Shown one piece after another: positions 49,604 through 62,984 of a stretch of DNA of 64,000 bases (position 1 is the first letter of the stretch; each line of letters begins with the position of its first letter). The position numbers were made by a program, and so were the translations under genes. The DNA lies in assembly GCA_021018815.1 (NCBI GenBank), contig JAITYX010000008.1, positions 4,586,001 to 4,650,000 of the forward strand, given 5' to 3'. This DNA comes from Talinum fruticosum (lineage: Eukaryota > Streptophyta > Magnoliopsida > Caryophyllales > Talinaceae). A model generated the notes under the pieces. That model was given only the letters and a program-made list of their open reading frames with translations. It ran no database searches and was not told where the DNA came from.

Positions 49604-49894
49604 TACTCCCTCTGTCCCTAAAAAATTATCAACAATTTTACTTTTAGATATCTCATAATATTTGTCATTATCAATATAAATTAAATTAGAATCGTATACT
49701 TAATTATGTAAAAATTATATCATTATTTATTACAACCAATAAGATGAAAATCTTCATCTAGAAATCTAAATGAGTCACTAGTATTACATAGAAAATACAA
49801 ATAATCAAACAAATTTCAACAAATAGATGTTGTTCACTAATTTCATTTTTTTTTCTTCTAAATTTTACAGTTTTTAGGGACGGATGGAACACTA
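49604..49894. mobile_element. Stowaway-like MITE
   Basis: The left end is TA-CTCCCTCTGTCCCTAAAAA. The right end, as reverse complement, is GTTCCATCCGTCCCTAAAAA, before a TA at 49893. The inverted ends share the GTCCCTAAAAA core and the Stowaway CTCCCTCYGTCCC signature, with the expected TA target. Length about 290 bp, AT-rich and non-coding. Confidence 0.65.
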
Positions 49895-50613
49895 TGGCTA
49901 CATATAGGCCATCTAAAATCATCATTCCTTTTTGTAAAAGAGGAAAAGCGTAAAATATATGTATGAAAATTCCCTAGATTTATCATAATACTAATGGTGA
50001 TACGATCAATATTACGAGTAAATTAGAAGGAATTTTCTGATGAGTCTTACAACTTTGACTTTAGCAAAATGAGGGTACGGAATTTTCTTTGTCAAAGTTT
50101 GGTAAGAATTCTTTGTATGGAATTTTCTTCGTCGAAAATTCAAACATAAAGTAAGAGTTCTTCAGATTTTTTGGCCGTCAGTCCAACTTCTATTTCCGAG
50201 GGAAGCGGACTGGAAAATAATACATGAAGCAGATGGGAAAGTGTCAAACTTATCTAAATCAAGTACTCTGTCTTCTCAACAAAGCAAGGCTCACAGTGAA
50301 AGCGCAAGCAATTGAGACAAAGCTCCTCGACTGCAGAACAGAATCTGAACCAGAAATTCCTCGTCAGGCTAATGCTTGTGCCTCATGGAAAGGAGCTCCT
50401 TTAGATACACCTAGCCACCATTGTTAGGGCCACAGCAGGATGTTTAATCAAGCTATTTGTTCGGATTCGTAGTCCAAATATAAGCAGAATAGTAATTTCA
50501 CAGGTATATGCAGTCTCCAAATGGGATTTCCTGCTTGCCCTTCTTTCAGCAGCTGTGCTAAAATTCCCGGGTGCATCTGGCTGCATAATTGAAGCATAAG
50601 ACGGAGATGGAGA
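49895..50613. other. 3' flank of the FLX-like gene
   Basis: The part nearest the gene (about 50180-50613) is less AT-rich and probably its 3' UTR. No other gene is seen. Confidence 0.5.
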
Positions 50614-53551
50614 TCAACGTCTTGGAGGGCCACGCTTGCCATAAGGACTCCATGCTCCAACATAGCTGTCGCCATAAGCCCCGCCCGGGTACCTCATATC
50701 TGGGTTTGCATGGTACATTCCATAGCCGCCACTGCCACCGCCACCTGGGTGAAAACAGTGGAAATAGTCCGAATAAGAAGATATAGAAATTGCACACATT
50801 CATTCCACTAGGAAAGAGCATAAGATTGTACGTTAGCCACATGTGCCAAAATAAATTGATCAAAGCATAGAGGATTCAGTTTGCCACTGAGCAAGTTAAT
50901 CACTCAAGGGCAAGGAGCTTGCCTTCTGATTCCAAGAAAAGAAGCCAAACTTTATCCAGAAGATTGAGGGTGAAGACAGCTGGGGTTTCTAAACTCTTTA
51001 CCTGTGCTCCAGGTCCTACTCACTGAACCAAGCCTTGCAAAGGGGACCCATTTTTCACCCATAAGACAGAGGGGTGGGATAAAGTTCACAGCCATACGAG
51101 TTTGGTGTCCCCTCCCCTCTTCTTTTGGGAGGGAGGGAAATAGCTTTCACTTTTCCATCTAGGCCAATTGGTTTGGTTTCACACCCCATACTTGAAGTTC
51201 TTGACAAACGGGAGAAGCCCATAAGAATAGTGGCGTAAATGCAGTTATCAATACGTAACAAAAAAATAAAAAAATAAGGTCTCAGGCCAAGATTTTGCTT
51301 TATCATCTTCAGTCAACAGACTGCATACCGCAGAAAGTTCAACTGAAAGCAGGCACTACTGCCACTCAATATCAACTCCGCATCACTGATATTCTTAATG
51401 AAAGCAGTGCTCACACTAAAAATTTCAGAATCAGTATAAGACTGATCTCCTCGCTGTTGCCACCTCCTTTCTCTTGCTCTGTTCCCCTATTTATATACTA
51501 ATCACCATTCTACTCCATCATATGCTAGTATGTCTACGGAACCCTGAGCGACTCAATAGGCTCACAACACCAATATTCCCAATTAAAATTGAAAATCATC
51601 ATCCGTCAATCAGCATCCAAGTTTCAGCCAGCAAGTAGAATAACCATATAAAAATAAACTAACCCCCCCAAAAAAAAAAATAAAAATTTATGTATGAACA
51701 ATGTTCTAGCTGAAAGACACATCTGATTTTTCAGCAGCACTCCAACCTAGACATCATGAACCTCAAATAAGCTATATAATATCCTGATGAACAGGAAGCA
51801 ATTTCGTTCATTAATTCTACGCTAATCCTACTAGCTAATATCAGCTAAATGAGAATCTTGCTCATTACCAACACATGGTGGTATAATTGCCACCAGTTGA
51901 TGTACACAGAGAGATATCTAATGCAAGTCCAGTTGATTACCAATTCCATAAGCTGTCCTATCCATGCCGAGCTGCTCAGCTCGAAGCTTCTCAACTTCGC
52001 GCGTCATTGACATGAGATTTTTCTCCATTGCCTGCTTTTGCTCCACCTGTTCCTCATTTACTTTCTTCTCATATTGCAAAGCCCTCCTAAATAAGTCACA
52101 AGGCCAAAAGCAGAAAGGTACACACTTGTGAGGCTAATCAACAAACAACTCAACCACATGCAATCCTAGTTCATGCCTAGACACTACCAGACAAAAAGCC
52201 AAATCCCGATGCATACCCGTCTGAATTTTGTCTTTTCCAGTACTGAGACAAATTTGTAAGGCCAACTAATAAGATATATGACTGGTTCCAAGTTCATCAA
52301 ATGCAGTTCACTCAGAATGGAAACAAGTCCACAACATGCCTGTTTAAGGCATCCTCACGTGTCAGAGATGAGGTGAAGACCTGAGAGTAAAAATACAAAT
52401 GGACTTGACTCTAGAGTTTTGGGTGATGGTAGCATTTGACAACTAGTTGACAACTATAGCAACCAGTATAACCTAGATCACATAGCAAAAGCTGGGACAC
52501 TATCATACTATAGCTACATCTAATGAAACTGCTCTACAGTTATAGAAAAACTGCACAATAGAAAATCGGCATGAACTTTGACAGATCCCACTACTATCAA
52601 TAACTAGAAAGAAAATCCTTCAAATCCATCCATGCTTCCATAGGTCTACTTGACCTAATACAAGAATGAGTCTCAATAAAGACGAAAATGTAAGCTTCAA
52701 GCATGGCTGCCTTGCATCAAAAGGGCATAGCGGTATTAGGAAACTGTAAGAATATCTTCTAGCAAACCAAGGCTCTTCTAGCTATGGCGAAATCTATTAT
52801 CTATGCGACGCTATTTGCTGCAAAATCCTGGAGGGGCTCCACTAGTGATAACCTGGCTGAAACATGCCATAAGTATGCCAAATTCAAATAGAGATACACA
52901 CGGCATGCATCACCCCACGCGTGTTGGTTTCCAATGTATGTATCCTAAAAAGGAATTTCCATGCCCTAAGATTGTGACAACCATGTAAAATGCAAAAGAA
53001 GAAGTTACTAGATAAATTGTCCACCTGGTTTCGACTAATTGCTTGCGTATCCCATCTGCATCTGCTCTCAAAGTAGTCAATTGCTTATTCTCAGATCGCA
53101 AACGAGTTATGTCTTGAGTTAGACCCTGAATCTGAACAGTCAAGTCTTGCCTCAAAGCATTCAGTTTTTGAGCTTCAGCTCTCAGACGGATAACCTCTTC
53201 TCTAAGAGGTTCGGTGGCACGAAGATCAGCTTCCAGCTTCAACCCTCTCTCAAATAAATCCCTAGTCTGGGTCTCTTGATCAGCACGAAGTTTCACTATA
53301 AATTGACCCAATCTGTGAATTTCATCTTTAGCAGCTACTAGATCCCTTTGAAGAATCACATTTTCATCAAGCAACTCATGATTCTCAGTGATAACCCTCT
53401 GGTTTTCTATATGTTGAATTTCAATTTCCTCTTCCAACGCAACGGGATAAACGGGAAGAGGTCCTGGTCCTCTGTTTAAAATTGGCCGAGGGCCATCTCG
53501 AAAACCTTGGGAATTGGCATGATGGCGAGGAAATCGATTTCTCGCAGACAT
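50614..53551 (-). CDS. FLX-like coiled-coil protein (FLXL3-like)
   Basis: Three coding exons, read downwards: 53551-53025, 52086-51941, 50744-50614, with GT-AG introns. The total is 804 bases, or 267 residues, with no frame break. It belongs to the FLC EXPRESSOR (FLX) / FLX-like family, whose best-known member acts with FRIGIDA to raise FLC transcription. FLX-like proteins are otherwise poorly characterised. The N-terminus MSARNRFPRHH is basic and Arg/Pro-rich. Residues about 40-225 form a long coiled coil (LVAAKDEIHRL, LRADQETQTRDLFERGLKLE, VEKLRAEQ). The tail is Gly/Tyr-rich and ends KRGPPRR. Segments such as RDLVAAKDEIHR resemble Arabidopsis FLXL3 (At1g55170) most, from memory. The start codon sits directly after a splice acceptor. 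Confidence 0.88.
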
Positions 53552-55620
53552 CTAATACAACACAGAACCACAATGAATGGAGCATATATATAAGCACAAT
53601 CTGAAGGAAAGCAAAGCTACACAATAACTGGAAAGAAAGCAGAAGACAGAACCAAAAAGATAAGGGTTGCCACTCAAAAGCCTATTATTCAGAGCGCAAA
53701 TCTAACATCACTCTATAGTTAATCAAACAATGTTAAGGACCTAATTCCTAAGGTTGAAGCAGGACTAACTAGTGTCACAAAAAATTGCCAAAGATATAGC
53801 CTGCCACCACATGGGATTAGGAAAACACATAAATCTAAACCATCTCTTTGCGTATAATGATATTTTCGGACAAAAGATTTGTGAAACAACACCTCAATCA
53901 CCATATTTGTGGAACAACTATATCCAAAGTGCATTTCCGATAAGCTTTTTAATCAATTTGCTGAAGTTTCAGAGGTCAGGATTATCTGCATGATATTACA
54001 GAGGCCATCCTCCATTCAGAACCTTCCCTATTCAAAGCTGATGATTCTTATGGAAAGCAGTCCCTTTACCCACAAGGGTTTGCATCCCCTCACTGCTTTG
54101 CATGTCTTCCAACTCAAAGAAGATGTGAGCTATCCAACTATAACATGACTTGCATGATACCATATACTTTTAACTCTAGACCTGCAGGTGGGGTCACCAA
54201 AGAAAGGATTTGCAACAGACCTCCTCTGACAACATAGGATAAAAGTCCCAGTCAGGGGCACAAGTAAGCTTATAGCTACAGACATCTGTGGCACCCATTG
54301 GATGAAAAACTGTTTGATGTGTTGCCTAAAATTCCCCAAAAATTATTAAAGTAGGCAGCCACTAAAAGTCATCCACAGTTTACAAGTATCAGGTTCAAAA
54401 CAGGAAAATCATCATACAAAAATTTTCGACCAACCACTAGTCCCGGTCCTGCTAAATCCACATAACCGGCATGTTCAAAAGATGCCATTTCCATCAATGT
54501 TGGCAAGATGTCACCATTTTTTTAGTAAGTATCTGATGAAGATCAATGCTCACACGATAAACTACCTTGTGTAACTATCCAACTCTTTGAGAACAAAACA
54601 CAGCCATTTTGGACAATTTAGTTCATAGCCAGGTTACATAATTCCACACTCATAGGGTCATACTTTATGGAAGCCAAAAATTCACTGTCAGCTAGAGCTT
54701 CCAAACTACCATTGTTACTCACAACAGTAATCACCCATGTCCTCATTATTAAACTCAGACTAGAGAATGCAGTAACAAAGAAACCAAAAATGCATGTATG
54801 ACCAATCATCCCATTTCAAAAAAAAAAAGGAAAGAAAAAAGATCCTATCTTTGCTTTGAGAAAACGCAAAACTACAAGCCGCTCATCATCAACAAAGAAA
54901 CCAAATACATAGGCAGACATACACTTGGAGAATCGCATCAATGATTGAATAAGTCACAAAGAGCCATCTCCTTCTAATATCCCAGAATATGAGACTAGCC
55001 CACAAGCCTTAGAATTACTCGAGGAAAGTCAAGTAGGAGAGGTTAAGCAGTTACATATCTTATCTTATAATCTTATTTATTCTGGACCGGAACAAAATGA
55101 GGAGATTTACATTATGACTCCTTTGGTTAAGATAACCTCGAGGATCTAAGGAACGGTTTATCGCCATGATAATTTCCCACTAATACACTATAAAGCATAT
55201 TTTCATCCTAATATTTCCTTATATTCCCATCATCTCCGGAAATTTCAAAAGGAAATCATTAGGAATTCGGAATTTAGCCACTTACCTACCTCACTCAAAT
55301 CAAACCACGTTTACAAATTAGCTCCAAAACTCAGAAACTCCGAATAAAGTTGTGATTTTGGTGCATGCAACATTATGGAATTCAAAATTAGTCACTCACA
55401 AAACGCAATTAATAATTGCCGATTTCGAATATGCCTACAACATTCAACTCCAAGAAAAATTCAGACCAACTGCAATCAGAAAAGAAAATAAGAGCGAGGA
55501 TTTTCCACTTACAGATGCCACACGATGAACGCCGGAAATCTTTAGGTCTTCACACGAGAGAGAGAGAGAGAGAGAGCAGAGAGAGAACAATGGCCGACTC
55601 AACTTAAGGGAGATCGCTCA
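53552..55620 (-). promoter_or_regulatory. FLX-like 5' leader: UTR exon and 1.96-kb leader intron
   Basis: On the minus strand a good donor (GCATCT/GTAAGT) at 55512-55511 and an acceptor TATTAG ending at 53552, directly before the ATG, suggest a leader intron of about 1961 bases. The UTR exon (55513 to about 55620) contains the GA/CT repeat. No gene is seen inside the intron. Confidence 0.55.
55556..55576. repeat. (GA)n repeat in the FLX-like leader
   Basis: About ten GA units on the plus strand, CT in the transcript sense. Confidence 0.9.
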
Positions 55621-58237
55621 AGAAAGAATTACAATCCCAGCAAAAAAAAAAAAAAAAAAACATTAACCCACAGAAAAAAAGACGAAAAAAAAAAAAAAGA
55701 GTAGGACGTAATACGAACAGATTCTTGGGCTTTTGAGGATTGACTTGATGTTGGGCTTCGGCATTTCAAAAGTTAAGATACAGGCCTACTAGGAAATATC
55801 TCTCAATTTGATCGAACATCTCTCCTATTTAAAGGCTACGATAGAGTGATCGGATCAACTCTATTAATAAAGACGTATTATATGTATATTTTATAATTAT
55901 GTAAAATTATATATTAAAAGATACATGATAGTATAATATTTTAATTTGAGATAAGACACCTGGTGTGTTTTTCATCATGATATTTATCATATTGCTTTTA
56001 TTACATGCAAATGTAATGCGTTTATTTTGATAATCATACTTTAGGAAATAACAAGAATTAGGATGTCCGAACACTCGCAATAATCTTTTATAATAGTAGT
56101 TGAGTTTATTTTCGGTTGAAAAATTTAATAGTTGAGGTTAATTGAAGACTATTCATGATTATCTATATGTTTAAGAAAAATTAATGATTAAGTATCTCGC
56201 GAGTACAATGATCTTTGACATGAAACAATAGATATTCACTAGAGTCAAACTATACCAAAACTTCCAAGAAAAATGGTTAGAACTAGTGAATCAATGTAAT
56301 ATTTATAGTTCATACTCCGTACATAGGTTAAATTCAAGACTAATTAATGAACTCAGGATTCTTGTGTTTAGTTTCTTAGAACTAAATAGTGGGTAAGCCA
56401 AGCAAATAAGAGTTTTGGTGAAATTGGGCAGGCAATAAGCATCATAAAGGGAGGGCCATCAATAAATGAAGGGCGTAGGAAAGTCTAAGAATATTTTGGC
56501 CATGAAAAAGGCGTCCCGGCGGCAAAGGTAAGAGCAGTATATACCCTTGTGGAGTTGGATTAGCGATTAGTCTCTCTCCATGTGAATAAACGAGTGCCTT
56601 GGACAAAGATGGCACGCACATACCAAATAGCCAATTGTATGTTGGTGGACGTATACATGAAAGTAATTGAATGAAACTTTGTCAATATATTATGATTGTG
56701 GGAGGGAGTGAAGGGACCGCTATCGTGTGTCTAACTCAATCACGAGTAAGGGGTAAACTCCCAAACAAGAGGACAACTTTCTCATTTAATTTTTGAGGGC
56801 CTACTTTACCCCATCACATATTTATCCCCTAATCCAACTTTGGATCAACCTTCTTTTGCATGGGATGGGAGAGACATGACATTGACTAATCTTTCACTAT
56901 TACAATCTCAAAACTATTGCCAACCTCTTCAGTTTTTTATTGGATTTTACATTATGTCATCATTTTTTGTGTTACATGTTGCCATTGAAAAATCTATATA
57001 TGTAGCATTTGTATTATACTTGTGTCATGAAAGTAGACAGAGTGGAAACTTATTAGTTAAGCGTTATTTTCTTTGAAAGTGGTTGTGATTTGTTAGTAGT
57101 TCGTTTTTTATATTTAGACCATATTTTACATTGTGAGATGTCGGATACGGTAAGTGCCTTTGAGTCTCGTCACAATTATTATTAAGGTATTTCTAAAAAT
57201 TTCACACTCGTAATATGGTTCAAGTCTCATGAGCGACAATTATTTCTTATTTGGAAGAAATTTGTGAGAAGTCGATTGTTATGGGCATTGTATTGTAACT
57301 CTTTAGACTATACATGAACATTCAAAGCTTTTATGTTGTTACCCCCTATTAATGTAGAACAACAACCCAATATTTGTTCAAAATACCTCCATACAAAGAA
57401 TAGCGGTCAATTCTTAGAGAAACCTTGCTCTAATGTTATGATTAATTCTACATCGATAAGGTGTTAATATGTTGAACTCATATAAGTTGTTTTAAGTAAA
57501 ATTTCATCCTGAAATCACTTAATAACAGATGAATACGTTAACTTATATGCATAACATCTCCTCTTTTTGTCAATGTGAAACAAAAACTCACTATTCTAAT
57601 TATTATAATTATGGGACAAGAAATTATTTAATTTGTGTAGCGATAATAGACTCACACTCTTTGAATAACTTGTATGCCTCGTAAGTCAATGTTGAGGATT
57701 GCCTCAAAGTAAGGGTGTGGCCCCAAATTTATATACGTACGCACACACCTTTTTATAGGACTATTCAACTTTATGTTATTATCTAAATGTACATTATTTT
57801 TGTATATATTGTAATGTGTAGAGGAACTTCTCATCCAACTTTATAACTTTAATTTGTAAAACTTACTATTTAGAGCCTATATAAAAAATAAGAGTGGTCA
57901 AATTTATTAATAAGTGTAAGAAGTGGTAAACATTTATAAAAAATAGTAAACAACAGTGCTATTTATAAAACAAATATATTTTAAGAGTCCGTTGAAATTT
58001 TATCGTGGAGTTTTATTTTATGACTTTAGTTTGGATTATATAAACAAGCTGTGAGATACAGAGAAAATGTCATTGATCTACACAAACAATTCATCAGAGT
58101 AATTTTATTAATTTCACTATATATAGTCATAAAAGTAGAATTTATGACATAATTATCAATTTAATAATGCAGCAACTATAATTGTCTTTATTGGAAAATT
58201 ACAGAGAATATATGAAGAGGGCTTGCAGTCAATATAT
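55621..58237. other. Intergenic DNA between the FLX-like and BBX genes
   Basis: AT-rich. It should contain the FLX-like promoter (left part) and the BBX 3' UTR (right part). No supported gene. Confidence 0.6.
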
Positions 58238-59926
58238 CTACTTGGAAAGCAAAGGGAATGAAGTGGAAATCGGAGAGAAAGAAGACCTCTTGACAAACCT
58301 CCCTTTCATCCTTGGCCTCTTCTCTGCATTCAATTTTCTCACTTCATACCTTATTTTCTTTGAAAACAACCTCGTCCTTCTCTTCTCTCTGTATCTTGAT
58401 ACCCTTGCTTCCCTCCCTCCATCCCCCATTCCTCCTTGTCCTCCTAATACCATTCCTCCTATTTGATATTCTCCATATAATTGATGGCTCATTTCTCCTC
58501 CGAGTGTTCCCTGTTGCACAAAAATTAAACAATCGCATTTTAAGTACCACATCTAAATGAATAAGATAATATGTCGTATCTTAACTAACTCAATCGGTAT
58601 AGATGTGGGTTAAACTTGGGTAGATTAGCTCATTGATTGACTTAGCTTGATTTGATTTGTAGTGGGTTATAAGTTGAATTGAGCTAGTCCATTGGGTTTT
58701 TGTTTGATGTGAGTGGTTAAAGCTCAATTCGACCAATGATAAACTACAATCAAACTCAACAGTAATCTATTGATCTCACAATGCAAGTAGATTTTCATAT
58801 ACCTCGGTGTCAGATTGGTGGACCTACTCACCTACTTAAAATGACCCGTCAATTAACTCCAAAAAGTGTCAAATAGAGATGTACTTCGAAATTTAAACAG
58901 AGATTTCAATAATGGACATAAAATCAAGGAACAAATTGAGAAGCAATTCATGTTTACCAGTAAGCAATGAGGCCAGGAATCATCCAGATTAATTTGAGGC
59001 CGTTGCCCACTCATCCAAGGAGAACCTTGAGTAGCCCAAGCCTCACTAATTGCCTCATAATCCAACCTCAATGAAATCTTCTTCCTCTCCGCCACCTCCG
59101 CCTCTTTCTGGTCATCTCCTTCCAACTTACACACCTCCTCATCTTCCACCTTCTGATCCTCACGAAGCTCACACGTCGTGGGGAAATCCTCATCATCATA
59201 AACAAAGCTCAAATCAAACGGCTCCCTGATTGCCACGTCATCACTCTCGGCCTTGGTCAACTCCCCTGCATTGCCCTGTTCATACTCCTCCTTGACTACT
59301 CTCCCAAACTCCTTCATTTCCTCCCCATTATTATCATGACATTCCAAAAATCCCAACTCTTCAATCCCATATGACTCATCATCGAGCCCTTTACCCAACA
59401 GGGTCTCAACATCTGCCGCAAATTCCTCAAGATCATCCAAATCGGACGGCTGATATGATCCATCTTGGGATGACTTTCCCAACTCCTCAATCGGGGCCGT
59501 TCCCAACTCGGATACAAACGAGTCGAGTATCGGGACCCGGTATAGGAGGCGGTCTTCAGTCTCGCAGTCATGGGATGAAGAAGACGTATCCTCACCCCCA
59601 ATCTCAGGCACCATAACAAATGCCTGGTTTCGCCCGGACGCAAAATGTTTAGCATGGCGAGGGGTCCGGGCCTTCCGGGTCAAGCCCCGGTGCCATGAGG
59701 GCAAGTTGACCGGGTCAACCCGTTTTAAAGAAGCTGTCTTTAGACGGACCCGCTCGTGCCTACGGGCCAAGGGGTTGGCCGAATGGACCGACCTGTCACA
59801 CGTTTGGCATAAGAATGCGTCATCGGCTGCACAATACCACCGCGCGCGCTTCTTCACGCAGCAGTCACACGGCCTCGCCGTCTTGCCGCTCACGGCGTTG
59901 GCTGTTATCTTCTTGGTGGATATCAT
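58238..59926 (-). CDS. B-box/CCT zinc-finger regulator (COL6/COL16, BBX14-17 type)
   Basis: Two exons, 59926-58958 and 58510-58238, with a 447-bp GT-AG intron; 413 residues and no frame break. An N-terminal B-box binds two zinc ions (C20, C23, C32, D35, C40, C43, H48, H57). An acidic middle region follows, then the family block [20 protein letters not shown] before the exon junction. A C-terminal CCT domain covers residues about 356-398 ([20 protein letters not shown]...KGRFVKR) and carries the nuclear localisation signal and NF-Y-type DNA-complex contacts. One B-box plus CCT is the structure of group IV BBX proteins, whose members act in light, chloroplast and flowering control. Synteny suggests a BBX14 (COL6) relative, but which of BBX14-17 is nearest is not settled. 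Confidence 0.95.
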
Positions 59927-62031
59927 CTATGGAGGTGTAGATGAGAAAATTTTGGAAGGCAAAGGTGTTATTGTAATGTGCAAAGAGGAAAAAATTTCGA
60001 GTGTAAAGAGGAGTTGGAGGGAGAGTAGGAGCAAATAGTGATGCAATAATTGCAAGTCTTTTAGAGGGGTTTAAGCCCTTTAAGGGGTTTGGTTCGGGCG
60101 ACTTGGTGGGGTAAAAGGTAGAGGTAGAGGTAGAGGGACCCCAAAGGTTGCACTTTTACAGCCTAGGGTCCAGAAAAGCATATGTGAAAAACTGAAAATG
60201 AGTGCACCATTGACATTGTCATTCTGTTTATAGGGCTGTGGAAAATGTTTAAGTATGCTTGACTTTATTTACTTTTAATAAATACTCGTAACATATATTG
60301 AAAGTTTATAACTCAATTCAAACTAAAGATAAAATTACTTATGTAACATATATCTTTATTAAACTTTAAATTTGTGACTATAGTTTTATCATAATAAACA
60401 TATTTATCTAATATATTTTATCGATTTTCAAATGTTTATTACTTGCATGACAAATAAGTCACTCGATTTAACTTCACATTATTTGATTTAGGTTAATAAA
60501 AAGTCGAGATAAGTTATTTTGATTGGGATCGACTTTAAGTCAATTGATGTTTAATACATTTATCATCATCGGACTTCTAATTTCAATCGTACCTAAATTT
60601 TGTTTTTAATTTAGAGGTCCTATGTTTTTACATGACTACAAACTAGTACTACTAATTTGACCGAGCCAATTAACCCATCTTTTGTAATTAATTTCTTACT
60701 GTAAAATTGAGGAGCTGAAGTGGGGTACAGGGAATGCCCTTTTGGGACCAACAAAATGCCTTATCTGGTTTCTCATTGGCTAACTTTGAAAAGTTGATCC
60801 TAAAGACTGGCTCCTGATTGGTGGGATTTCTAATAAAGGGATTTCTGATGGGTCCCGGAAGTGTTCCTTTTCCATAATGAGGATGAGCATATGAGTAGGA
60901 GAGGAATAGTAAGATTTTTGATCCCAAATCTCACTTTCAAGCTGTCTATAAGGGCATGACTATATCTAAATCCCTTAAAATCTTGAAAAGGACTCCTTTG
61001 TTGCTTTGGTTTATTTCCAAAGTGCACCTATTTTTCAAGCATGGACTCCCTGCTGTGATCAAGGTCCCCCCTCGCACCCCCCCATCTTCCTCTTTTCTCT
61101 ACTGACTCTATCTCTAGTGTCTGTCTGTCTCTCACCATTCTCCTAACATTATTTTTGGTATAGATGTATTATTGTTATGGTACTGGTCTAGTACTATATG
61201 TAGCTTTTCCTCCAGGCAGAATATGAGATATTTACAATGTTCCATTGGAAATATATCATACGTTATCCTCTTACTTACATCTTACTCACAAGGTCAAATT
61301 GGAGACTCTATTATTCAGTTTGCCTTAGAAACAATCATAATCAAGCCGTTATGGAAGATTTATTGGAGAAAAGTTAGGCGATCAATAGAGAATATTTGAG
61401 ACTAGTTAAAAACTCATTTGCGTTTAAGGGGAATATAGTATTACCATAACTAATAAGTTATTGTGGTCATTCGCCCTAAGTCTCTAACTCATATCCAAGT
61501 ACTATGACTATATATTTGGTATCATTCATGATAAGTTAGAAAAGATGTCATATACAACAACTTCTCGTATTAATTCCGCTTTTACAAGGCACTTAGAGAT
61601 TTAGAAGTACCCATCTTTACCTTATGGTGAGCATTTTGAAAGTAGTGCAAACAAAGGAATAGAAGGAGGCATGGCTTTTGGACCCTCTAATGTTATATTC
61701 TTTATATATGTGCATAAAGTAGAGCAAAAATAAAGTGTGGTAAAGTCAGCATCATAATAGTTATAGGGGATGTGTTTATTGATGCACATGCCTCGGCCTT
61801 TTAGAATGCTATGAGACGATGCATGATGAAGACTACACATTAGTAGTAGTCCTCTTTCTCTTATTCGGTGACGCCCCATTTCATCTCTCCCATAATTGAT
61901 CGCTATTTTTTAATGACCCTACCACATTTACATATTTAAATAGAAAACAACACTTTTTGCTTTCTATTTTTAGCTCTTATGTTTTCTTAAATGCTATCTT
62001 TAATTTCTGATATTTTTTGATATTTTGCTTT

Positions 62032-62036
<5 letters not shown>
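59927..62036. other. BBX leader, promoter region and intergenic DNA
   Basis: Upstream of the BBX gene on the minus strand. A short GGTAGA triplication lies at about 60116-60136. The stretch 60700-61130 is less AT-rich and promoter-like. No other gene is supported. Confidence 0.5.
60759..60831 (-). promoter_or_regulatory. I-box and CCAAT motifs upstream of the BBX gene
   Basis: On the minus strand there are AGATAAGG (60766-60759), an I-box of light-regulated promoters, and two CCAAT boxes (60779-60775 and 60831-60827), about 0.85-0.9 kb before the ATG. This fits a light-regulated BBX gene but single motifs are weak evidence. Confidence 0.35.

Positions 62037-62112
<76 letters not shown>
62037..62112. 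repeat. (AT)n microsatellite
   Basis: About 36 TA units with one G interruption near the end. Confidence 0.95.
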
Positions 62113-62113
<1 letters not shown>

Positions 62114-62984
62114 GATTTGTGATTTTTTATGTAATAATGACATGCAGTTAAGTTTATCCATCATATTCTAATTTATATATTTTGTAATAAAACTTACGTA
62201 TTTTAATTATACTAAATTTAAGATAAAAGTTGATAAATCGAAGCTGAACAAGTAATTAAATCATCAAATAAGAAACAATATATAACAAACAAAATAGGGC
62301 TTGTTGTCTCTCAAGCGACTCCGAACACCCAAACGAGTTGTCTACCTTGAGATTGAAAATACTCGAGGCCCTGTTTGGTTTAGAGAACTGGAATGGGATG
62401 GGATGAAGGAATGATACCTGGGGTTGGGTATGAGATTTGAATCTTGAGTACATGTGTTTGGTTGGTAACTGGAATGGATTCAAGTTCTTATCTCTCGTTG
62501 TTTGGTTGTATGTTATGGAATGGGATCAAACTTACTTTTATTTAATAACTACTTTTTGTGCTTTTTATTAATTTAAATTGATTTTAGTTAAAAACTATTT
62601 TGATTTTAAATATTTTCTTGTAATATATATTTGACTTTACGATAAAAAAATTTGACTTTCTTAATATTTTTTAGCATTTCACAATTTATTATTTTTTAAC
62701 ATATCCACTTGAATACATAAATGAAATTTATGAATTTACATAACATAAAAAGATGAACATAAAAAGTCGACATAAACATCAAATATCATAAAATTGACTT
62801 CATAGGCTCATTATAAATCGACATACATACCAAATATCATAAATTTAAGTTCATAATCTCATCATAACTTAATATAAATACCAAATATCCTGAAACTAGG
62901 TTCATGTTCACCTTATAAATTTAAGGAATACAAGGTGACATCTAATTATTCGGTAGCAAAATAACCATAAAGTGATGAAGCATG

